A stretch of DNA of 64,000 nucleotides from Nitrososphaerota archaeon (GTDB taxonomy: Archaea; Thermoproteota; Nitrososphaeria; Nitrososphaerales; UBA183). Shown here piece after piece: positions 58,072 to 64,000 of the stretch (its first letter is position 1; every line of letters begins with the position of its first letter). The stretch covers positions 62,001-126,000 of the forward strand of contig JAFMAW010000001.1 in the NCBI GenBank assembly GCA_029784795.1, written 5' to 3'. Under the pieces are notes generated by a model. That model worked only from the letters and a program-made list of their open reading frames with translations, did no database searches and was not told the DNA's origin. Position numbers and translations under genes: made by a program.

Positions 58072-59762
58072 GCTTCTTCGGGCGCCACCTGGACCAGCAT
58101 CGGCTTCTGGACGCGGGACAGCCCCACCACCGCCTCGCCCACTCTGAGCCTGGTCAGGTGCTCCCGCTGCTTCTGGTCGAGCCCGAGCGAGTCGCCGACG
58201 AGGGAAACGTCGTCAGGCCAGGCCAGCCTGTGGACTATCTTGGTCCCTGAGTTCTTGACCACCTCTGCCGCCACGTGGCTCGGGAACTGGGCGACGAACA
58301 TCATCGCCTCGCCGAACTTCCTGAGCTCAGAGACCATCCTCTCCCCCACCGTCGGCGGGTCCTCGGCCCTCCTGGCGGGGGCGACGTTCCTCGCCTCCTC
58401 GACCAGTGTCATGTGGTCCAGCGGGCCCTTCCGCTTCACCTTCTCTTCATAGATCATCTTGAGCAGGACGTCGCAGAAGACCGCTCTGGACTGGACGTCC
58501 CTGAGGTGCCCGAGCTCGACGCAGACCACTGTCCCGAGGAGCTCCTCCAGCCTTATGGGGCCGGAGCCTCCCAGGGCCCTGCCGGACTGGCCTTCCGCAA
58601 GCGGGACCAGCCTCCGCAGCAGGGCCACCTTGGTCTCGTTGTCGTAGGCCGACCTCAGGGGATAGGACTCTATCGTCTTCACCAGGGCCGGTATCGTCGG
58701 GACCTCGTCGGCAGACAGCTCTGAAAGCCGCTTCTGGAGGGCGTTCCGGAACATGTAGGCCTGGGGGTGGGTGAAGTGGTAGATGTCGGAGAAGATGTCC
58801 GACACCATGGCTATGTGCTCGGCGGGGTCTGTGTCAGGCCCCGCTTCCAGCGGGTTCAGGGAGAAGTCGTCCTTCCCCGGAGCCACCACCTTGCCCCCGA
58901 CCGCCCGGGCGGTAGCCCCGTACTCGTTGTGCCAATCGAGGATCATCACGGGGAGCCCGGCCTCCGCCGCCTGTTTCACGATCGCGGCCGCCGTCGTCGA
59001 CTTCCCTGACCCGGTCATGCCGAGGACGCTGACGTGCCTCCGCAGGTCGTCCAGCTGCAGCCTGATCTCGTGGTACTCCCTCCCCCCTGACTTCAACGAC
59101 CCGAGGAGCAGCCCGTCCTGCCCCGACTCCGCCGCGTTGGGTATGTAGAAGTCGGGGGCCCTCTCCAGGGTCGCCGAGAGGGGGGACATCTCGTCGAAGG
59201 TGCAGAGGGCGCCTGCGGCGGTGGAGGACCCGCTTTGGGGGAGCGCCCTCCCGCCGGGGAGGAGCATGGACTTCATGAACCCGGCCAGGTCCTTTCTCAG
59301 CAGCCTCTCGACGTTGGCGGTGGGGAGAGCCACGCTCAGGGCTGCCGACAGTATGCTCGCCCGCTGCTCCAGCGCCTGGCTCTGGTCCTCCTTCTTCTTG
59401 CCGTCCACCCATGTCCCGACGACCAGGTCGAACTCGAGGACAGGGGGCGCTTCGCCTTCGGCTTCTGACTCGTTCATCAGCATGACATAGACGAAGGGAA
59501 GCCCCGCCCTCCTGAGGCCCTCGAAGAGGCCCTTCATCCTCTGCTGCTGTAGCGTCGTCTTCAGCGCAGCGGAGTAGTCCACCCTGGGGTCATCGGGGAC
59601 GTCCGGGACCCCGACCCTGAACAGCGCCATGCTCCTGACCTTCGCCCCGTCGGCCGAAAAGACGTACTTCCCGTCGGCGACCTTCATCTCTTCTATGCCC
59701 AGCCCGGCCTGGGGTCGGAGCTTCCAGGCTACCTGGGACGCCAGCTCATGGGCGGGGTGCAA
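58026..59762 (-). CDS. HerA/DUF87-like P-loop ATPase in the pilus locus
   Basis: This 578-residue protein has a unique N-terminal region (to about 210) and a HerA/VirB4-like ATPase with Walker A G-M-T-G-S-G-K-S-T-T, Walker B in M-I-L-D-W-H-N-E-Y, and a conserved M-T-L-V-E-E-A-R-N sensor region. Such ATPases usually move DNA or drive secretion. It follows a pilin-like gene by 6 nt and lies beside the FlaI-type ATPase and platform genes, so a role in pilus function or DNA uptake is plausible. It starts at TTG 59762. Confidence 0.75.
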   Translation of the reverse strand: MHPAHELASQVAWKLRPQAGLGIEEMKVADGKYVFSADGAKVRSMALFRVGVPDVPDDPRVDYSAALKTTLQQQRMKGLFEGLRRAGLPFVYVMLMNESEAEGEAPPVLEFDLVVGTWVDGKKKEDQSQALEQRASILSAALSVALPTANVERLLRKDLAGFMKSMLLPGGRALPQSGSSTAAGALCTFDEMSPLSATLERAPDFYIPNAAESGQDGLLLGSLKSGGREYHEIRLQLDDLRRHVSVLGMTGSGKSTTAAAIVKQAAEAGLPVMILDWHNEYGATARAVGGKVVAPGKDDFSLNPLEAGPDTDPAEHIAMVSDIFSDIYHFTHPQAYMFRNALQKRLSELSADEVPTIPALVKTIESYPLRSAYDNETKVALLRRLVPLAEGQSGRALGGSGPIRLEELLGTVVCVELGHLRDVQSRAVFCDVLLKMIYEEKVKRKGPLDHMTLVEEARNVAPARRAEDPPTVGERMVSELRKFGEAMMFVAQFPSHVAAEVVKNSGTKIVHRLAWPDDVSLVGDSLGLDQKQREHLTRLRVGEAVVGLSRVQKPMLVQVAPEEAHSGGSSDLSFSAES

Positions 59763-59768
59763 CGGGGC

Positions 59769-59978
59769 TCACCAGTGGAACAGGGTCCCGAAGATGCCGT
59801 TGAGCGAGTTGGTGATCGAGTTCCACACGTTCGAGGTGTATGCCGAGCTCTGCTTGAGGATCGACTCGATCCCGCCGACGAGTAGAGACAGCGCAACCAG
59901 GGCGACGGAGATGAGCAGCGCCTCTTCGATCAGCTGCACCCCTCTCCTGCTCCGCCAAAGCCTGCGACCGACTTTCAT
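59769..59978 (-). CDS. Small type IV pilin-like protein
   Basis: This 69-residue protein has a basic leader ending S-R-R-G, then V-Q-L-I-E-E-A followed by a long hydrophobic helix. That is a class III prepilin signal: cleavage after Gly and Glu at mature position 5. The C-terminal part is short, as in Flp-type pilins. GTTAAATAC at about 59999-60007 gives a leaderless start at ATG 59978. It is co-transcribed with the HerA-like ATPase. Confidence 0.7.
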   Translation of the reverse strand: MKVGRRLWRSRRGVQLIEEALLISVALVALSLLVGGIESILKQSSAYTSNVWNSITNSLNGIFGTLFHW

Positions 59979-60010
59979 GCGTCCTTAGCCCGGCTTCCGT
60001 ATTTAACGCC

Positions 60011-60634
60011 CTACGGGGCTATCGATGGGACAGAGACCAGAGGCGCCGCGGCGGCCGCTATGACCGCGAAGACGGCCAGGGAGAGGAGGACGTTCACGAA
60101 GAACCTCCTGCCTGACATGAAAGCGCCCAGCATCCCAGCGCCCAGGGCTGTCAGCGCGGCTGACCCGTAGACGAGGGCCCCCGACCCTCCTGCAGAGGCG
60201 CCAAGACCCAGGCTCCCGACCACGGGGCCCAGAGCGGTCAGCATCCCCATCACCGCCCCGAGCACCGCAGACGTCACCAGGCTCCTGAACCTCATCACCT
60301 TCTGCTCCAGCGCCTCGCTCTCTCTGGTCCTGATCCACCGTTCGAGGGTGAGGGCGAGGGACTCGCCGCTCTTCCCTACGATGGGTGCGCTGCTCCTGGG
60401 CGCGGCGACTACGAGAGACGCCAGCATCGAGACCTCGTCGCCGCCGTCTTCAACCAAAGGGAGCAGGGCCCGGCTGAGAGGAAATCCCAGCAGGAGCAGC
60501 CTCGCTCCTTCTCTACCAAGCGGCCCGGCCCTGCACAGCTCCTCCACGGCGGACCTCGCGAGGCCCTTCCCTTCCCCGGCCGACTTCAGCGCCCTGCCCA
60601 GGGAGTGCATCGCGTCGAGTTCCGCGCTCATCAA
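60011..60634 (-). CDS. TadC-like half of the pilus membrane platform
   Basis: This 207-residue protein has a soluble helical region followed by three to four hydrophobic helices at the C-terminus (residues about 120-200), like one repeat of the TadC/FlaJ platform. It overlaps the preceding platform gene by 4 nt. In FlaJ both halves are usually one protein of about 500 residues; here the platform is split in two. Confidence 0.6.
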   Translation of the reverse strand: MMSAELDAMHSLGRALKSAGEGKGLARSAVEELCRAGPLGREGARLLLLGFPLSRALLPLVEDGGDEVSMLASLVVAAPRSSAPIVGKSGESLALTLERWIRTRESEALEQKVMRFRSLVTSAVLGAVMGMLTALGPVVGSLGLGASAGGSGALVYGSAALTALGAGMLGAFMSGRRFFVNVLLSLAVFAVIAAAAAPLVSVPSIAP

Positions 60635-61326
60635 CCGGGCCCCCCGGGGGCGCCGAGATGGAACGCCAGGTCCAGGACGGCCAGCTCGACGGCCGCCAGC
60701 TCCGTGAGCCTCACGGCGCCGTAGGAGTGGGAAAGGACCGCGTACAGGAGCAGCATGATCGGGGTGAAGAACGACACGGTCATGATCATAGGCACCTTGG
60801 TCTCCCTGCTCAGCGCTGCTGACCCGGCCAGTCCGCGCGCCTCCTCGTCGTCCGGGTCCGGCCCGCTCTTCCTGGGCTCGGCCAGCCCTCTCAGCGCAGC
60901 CGCCACCGCGTAGGACGCGAGCGACCCTGACGCGGCTCCGACTGACCTCGCGACGCTTCCGCCCAGCAGGATCATCTTCGAAGCGCGCGCCACCGCGGCG
61001 GCAACGTCACGGTCCCTGGGACGCAGGAGGAGGACTGACCTCGACCTGGAGCGGGTCACCTCCAGCAGTGCCTTCGACGACGAGGCGAGCAGCACCGCCT
61101 CCTTCGCCTGGCGAACCCGTTCCCTGTCGAGCAGGCGCCTCGGAGTGGTAACCACGATGTAGAAGACGGCCGCGGCCACTATGGTCAGGACCAGCATGCT
61201 GGCGCCTCCCAGGGCGTCCCCGAAGGCGAGGTCTGCCAGGAGCCATGACGCGGACGAAGCGGCGAGGCCCACCGCCATGACCCTCCAGGCGGAGAGCCCG
61301 AAGTGGTCCAGGGACGCGAACTTCAA
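60631..61326 (-). CDS. TadB-like half of the pilus membrane platform
   Basis: This 231-residue protein has two N-terminal helices, a charged cytoplasmic helical region (R-E-R-V-R-Q-A-K-E-A, then S-R-S-R-S) and two C-terminal helices, matching the other half of a TadB/TadC pair. It overlaps the FlaI-type ATPase gene by 4 nt and its partner by 4 nt. Confidence 0.6.
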   Translation of the reverse strand: MKFASLDHFGLSAWRVMAVGLAASSASWLLADLAFGDALGGASMLVLTIVAAAVFYIVVTTPRRLLDRERVRQAKEAVLLASSSKALLEVTRSRSRSVLLLRPRDRDVAAAVARASKMILLGGSVARSVGAASGSLASYAVAAALRGLAEPRKSGPDPDDEEARGLAGSAALSRETKVPMIMTVSFFTPIMLLLYAVLSHSYGAVRLTELAAVELAVLDLAFHLGAPGGPG

Positions 61327-62768
61327 CCCGGGCAGCCGCCCCGGGCGATCCTGGCCGAAGCCAGGGAGACCTTCGTGCCGAGCATCTCGGACAGCACCCC
61401 CTCGGGAGGGCGCGGCCAGCCTGGTCCGGCGACGTTTCTCAGCCTGTGGTCGCGGTCTCGCATGTAGATCTCCTTGATTCTGGGCGACCCGCCGTCCTGG
61501 GTGACCTCTGCCACCCTGTGCACGTACCTTTCTTGCCTCAGCCTGTCTGGCCTGGCCATCTGGACGAGCATCCCAAGGTCCAGCAGGCTCTGTTCGGCGA
61601 CGTGGTGCATCGTCAGCCAGCGCCTCACCGCCTGCTCTATGGTGGAGGCGTGGAAAGTCTGGACCCCCCTCGCCCCCGAGGCCAGCGCCTGGAAGAACGC
61701 CCTGCTGTGCTCCTCCGACTGGATCTCGCTCAGGATGACGATGTCTGGAGACCTATGCAGCGCCTTCACTATCTCGGACTCCTTGGTCCGCCCGGACCCC
61801 TCCCCCCGGTCGTAGGGGTCGACCTTCACCTTCATCTGGTGGTACCCGTCGGCGAGCATGTCCCTGGTCTCCACCGCGTCCTCGATGTAGAGCCGCCGGA
61901 GCCTTCTGTCCACCTGCTCGTCGAGGGCGTTGAGAAGCGTGGTCTTTCCTGTCCCTGTCTCGCCCACTATCGTGACGTTCCCCCCTGACTCCAGCCACCC
62001 CACCAGGAGAGAGGCAGCCTCCTCGGATATCAGGCCCAGCCCTATCAGCTGGGGGAGGGTGAGCGTGGAGACGTTCAGCCTCCGCACGTCCAGGGCGAAC
62101 CGGTTGACCGCAACAGGCTCGAGGTCGACGGAGACCCTGAGCACCGCGTCCCCGATCACGAGGTCGTTCTTCAGGGACGGGGTCCGAAAGTCGAGGGTGT
62201 AGCCGCTGAACGTGTCAAGGTGGGTCTCGATGGCTTTCCTCTCCCTTTCTGTGAGGACGATCCCTGACTCGCACCTTCCGACGGCCACGTGGTCCAGGTA
62301 CACCGGGGTCGACTCGGAGTCGACGTAGAACTCGGTCACCTTCGGGTCCTTGGCCAACGCAAGTATCCTCGAAAGGCCGACCGCCTCGTATGCCGCCAGC
62401 TCTGAGAGGTCCCTGATCCGGTGCCGGATCCCAGCCGCGGCGAGCCTCCTGGCCGACGCCTGCGCCAGGACGTCGATGAGCCGGGCGAAGGTGAGCGGTT
62501 CGACCTCGCTCGGGTCCAGGTCGTCTGACGCTCCCTGCACCGCCTCCCTGAGGGTCAAGACCATCCTTGGCGGGAGCGTGCATCCGACTTCGTAGAACGG
62601 CGTCGCCCCGCCTTCGGTCACCCTATAGGTGAAAGGGAAAGACCCCGCGTCGGGCGCGTCCCGCCACTCTGGCCTCTCGAAAAGCTCCACCAGCAGGGGG
62701 GATGGCTCCGCGGCAGGGACGGGCTTGCGGACCGCCTTAAGGAAAGATCTCGTGAGCCTCGACTCCAC
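61323..62768 (-). CDS. FlaI/TadA-type secretion ATPase
   Basis: This ATPase of about 481 residues has an N-terminal domain and a GspE/VirB11-type core with Walker A G-E-T-G-T-G-K-T-T, the Asp box around Y-I-E-D-A-V-E, the His box and Walker B (I-V-I-L-S-E-I-Q-S-E-E). It powers assembly of pilus filaments. I start at GTG 62768 because the CGTTTTATTG box near 62796-62805 would lie inside a longer ORF from 62810. Confidence 0.88.
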   Translation of the reverse strand: MESRLTRSFLKAVRKPVPAAEPSPLLVELFERPEWRDAPDAGSFPFTYRVTEGGATPFYEVGCTLPPRMVLTLREAVQGASDDLDPSEVEPLTFARLIDVLAQASARRLAAAGIRHRIRDLSELAAYEAVGLSRILALAKDPKVTEFYVDSESTPVYLDHVAVGRCESGIVLTERERKAIETHLDTFSGYTLDFRTPSLKNDLVIGDAVLRVSVDLEPVAVNRFALDVRRLNVSTLTLPQLIGLGLISEEAASLLVGWLESGGNVTIVGETGTGKTTLLNALDEQVDRRLRRLYIEDAVETRDMLADGYHQMKVKVDPYDRGEGSGRTKESEIVKALHRSPDIVILSEIQSEEHSRAFFQALASGARGVQTFHASTIEQAVRRWLTMHHVAEQSLLDLGMLVQMARPDRLRQERYVHRVAEVTQDGGSPRIKEIYMRDRDHRLRNVAGPGWPRPPEGVLSEMLGTKVSLASARIARGGCPG

Positions 62769-62847
62769 AGGTCCTCGATTGGATGTGTCCCGGCGCAATA
62801 AAACGGGCAAGGTTGCCCGTTAAATCCTCTCGGCAGCTGTTCTGCCG

Positions 62848-63207
62848 ATGGTCGAACTCTTCGAGTATTGCCTCGTCGTCATGGTGTCTTCCCTCTTCGT
62901 CGCAGGCTCCGTCGCCACCTACGGTTCCTTCTCCGAGTTCGTCTCTGGGGCCCAGTTCAAGGCTGCGTCCTCGGCCGTCTCCGCCCTGGCCATGGAAGCC
63001 CAGGTCAACGGCTCCGCCAGGTCCGCCCTGGCCCTCCCTCCCTCCATCATCGGCTGCCATGAGGGGGTCCTGACGGTGACCTCTGGGAGCCGGGTCGCAG
63101 TGGATGACCTCTCCACGTCGTGCAGCTTCAGTGTCGCCGTCTCCGGTGGGCCGCACGAGGTCATCTTCAGCAGGAACGGATCCGCGCTCGACCTGGAGGT
63201 GGAGTGA
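62848..63207 (+). CDS. Pilin-like secreted or anchored protein 1
   Basis: This 119-residue protein has an N-terminal hydrophobic helix starting at residue 5 (V-E-L-F-E-Y-C-L-V-V-M-V) and a small, Ser/Ala-rich C-terminal domain with two cysteines (G-C-H and S-C-S) that may form a disulfide. It is divergent from the FlaI-type ATPase. GTTAAATC (62819-62826) gives a leaderless ATG 62848. A minor pilin is likely. Confidence 0.6.
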   Translation: MVELFEYCLVVMVSSLFVAGSVATYGSFSEFVSGAQFKAASSAVSALAMEAQVNGSARSALALPPSIIGCHEGVLTVTSGSRVAVDDLSTSCSFSVAVSGGPHEVIFSRNGSALDLEVE

Positions 63208-63586
63208 CTCGCCCGCTTCGAGCATCGCCGCCCAGGGGTCCTGGGGGGCGTACCTGGCGGCGGCGGCCGCCCTGCTCCTGGTCCTCACCCCCGTCGTCTC
63301 GGCAGCGGCCGCTGCTTCGCGCGAGGGCGCGGACTGGCGCTACGCCGACGGCGTCAAGGCTGTCTTCAACTCGCTGTCACCGGGGGTGAGCGTCAGGTTC
63401 TCCTACGGCGCTTCGCCTTCTGCTGACGAAATCATACTGGCAGGGGACTCGGTGAAGATCTACGACGGCCATGGCTTCATCTCCTTCGGGACGAGCCATC
63501 TGCTGCCTGCTATGCCCCTGCAGCCGACCGTCTCATACACGGCCCGGCTCGTCGGGGGACAGGTGGAGGTGAGCAGGGTCGTCTGA
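63149..63586 (+). CDS. Pilin-like membrane protein 2 (start uncertain)
   Basis: The convincing part starts near 63230: W-G-A-Y-L-A-A-A-A-A-L-L-L-V-L helix, then a soluble domain of about 90 residues with a likely beta-rich structure. No ATG, GTG or TTG lies between GTG 63149 and that region, and any usable start overlaps the preceding gene by about 59 nt or more. An unusual start codon is therefore possible. Confidence 0.5.
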   Translation, partial: GRTRSSSAGTDPRSTWRWSDSPASSIAAQGSWGAYLAAAAALLLVLTPVVSAAAAASREGADWRYADGVKAVFNSLSPGVSVRFSYGASPSADEIILAGDSVKIYDGHGFISFGTSHLLPAMPLQPTVSYTARLVGGQVEVSRVV

Positions 63587-63593
63587 GGTAGAG

Positions 63594-63686
63594 ACGTACA
63601 TCGACGTCGCCGTCATGTACGCCGTCCTGATCTCCATGGCCCTCCTGGCCCTGGCGGTCCTCCTCCCGGAGCTCTTCCCGGTTTGA
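63594..63686 (+). CDS. Tiny single-helix membrane protein, possible ACG start
   Basis: From ACG 63594 the frame reads T-Y-I-D-V-A-V-M-Y-A-V-L-I-S and ends V-L-L-P-E-L-F-P-V at TGA 63686. The opening mirrors the next gene (K-Y-V-D-I-A-V-A-V), which suggests translation starts at ACG; the first ATG (63615) would remove that conserved start. Its stop overlaps TTG 63683. Confidence 0.4.
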   Translation, partial: TYIDVAVMYAVLISMALLALAVLLPELFPV

Positions 63687-64000
63687 AGTACGTCGACATC
63701 GCCGTCGCTGTCCTCGTGGGCGCGTCGGCTATCACCGGCATCCTCCTCTGGACGCCCGGGACCGGCGACCTTCAGGCCCGCGAGCTGGCTACGAAGGCAG
63801 AGCTCAGGGAAATCGTCTCGGGGCTCATCCAGGCGAAGGGGATGGGCTGGTTCCTGAGCACTCCCCCCAGCGCCGTCTGCTCCTACTTCGCCGACCTGTC
63901 GAACTCCACGGTTCACCTGCTCGCCACGGTGAACGGGACGACGTGCGGGGGCGCCCCTCCGGTCGACGCCGTCCGCGCGTCCATCTCATTCCGTCTCGTC
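63683..64000 (+). CDS. Pilin-like membrane-anchored protein 3 (partial)
   Basis: The frame starts at TTG 63683, overlapping the previous stop, and runs off the window. It opens with K-Y-V-D-I-A-V-A-V-L-V-G, one membrane helix, then a soluble region with two cysteines (V-C-S-Y and T-C-G-G). Size and context match the other divergent pilin-like genes. Confidence 0.6.
   Translation, partial: MKYVDIAVAVLVGASAITGILLWTPGTGDLQARELATKAELREIVSGLIQAKGMGWFLSTPPSAVCSYFADLSNSTVHLLATVNGTTCGGAPPVDAVRASISFRLV

Overview
This window is from a GC-rich archaeal chromosome. The archaeal markers are a histone, ribosomal protein S17e, the KEOPS subunit Cgi121, an AK6/Fap7-type adenylate kinase, an archaeal short triosephosphate isomerase, a FlaI/TadA-type pilus ATPase, and BRE/TATA promoters that mostly feed leaderless transcripts. 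A Rieske/cytochrome b complex, cupredoxins and a molybdenum hydroxylase point to an aerobic or microaerophilic member of the Thermoproteota, most likely near the Nitrososphaeria ('Thaumarchaeota'). No ammonia-oxidation gene is present, and the lineage assignment is an inference.

Layout. 1-3.3 kb: end of an oligopeptide ABC ATPase, then a minus-strand respiratory operon (cupredoxin, Rieske protein, cytochrome b, small membrane protein). 3.3-6.1 kb: an accessory patch with two VapBC modules, a coiled-coil gene, three decayed tRNA T-arm remnants and an intact tRNA-Arg. 6.1-14.9 kb: MFS transporter, heterodimeric ABC exporter, argS, HAD phosphatase, class V aminotransferase, tRNA-Gln. 15.1-16.7 kb: a second cupredoxin and a cysteine-less VKOR-like membrane protein. 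16.9-25.5 kb: arginase-family protein, APC permease, second class V aminotransferase, cation/proton antiporter, PadR-controlled drug-type ABC transporter. 25.5-29.4 kb: central carbon genes (class I FBP aldolase, class I FBPase, glutamate dehydrogenase, TIM). 29.4-33.8 kb: t6A/KEOPS genes, a ubiquitin-like protein, a SerK-like protein, S17e, TatD, histone, tRNA-Glu. 34-37.2 kb: a RelE-type module, two related small regulators and a ChrB-like protein. 37.3-44.6 kb: a six-gene membrane complex related to group 4 [NiFe] hydrogenases but without the metal-binding cysteines (Ehr-like), then a UspA protein. 45.2-53.2 kb: coiled-coil protein, MoeB-rhodanese, MoaB, XdhC, CoxG and a CoxS/CoxM/CoxL molybdenum hydroxylase. 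53.3-58.1 kb: M3 peptidase, membrane protein, a degenerate SelB-like protein, MsrA, adenylate kinase. 58.0-64 kb: a type IV pilus locus with a HerA-like ATPase, a split TadB/TadC platform, a FlaI-type ATPase and divergent pilin-like genes that run off the window.

Two regulatory circuits were read from the DNA. First, three promoters (3.3, 15.8 and 16.1 kb) share an inverted repeat placed exactly 12 nt upstream of the TATA box; they control the respiratory operon, the second cupredoxin and the VKOR-like gene. Second, TGTAAC-N4-GTTACA palindromes lie beside the TATA boxes of the ChrB-like gene and its divergent regulator pair, of the Ehr-like operon, and (one mismatch) of the UspA gene. The second circuit, tying a cysteine-less hydrogenase-like complex to a dedicated regulator cassette, is the best candidate here for an undescribed system.

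Several start codons were moved downstream of the longest ORF, because a TATA box centred about 28-29 nt upstream predicts a leaderless start, often at TTG.
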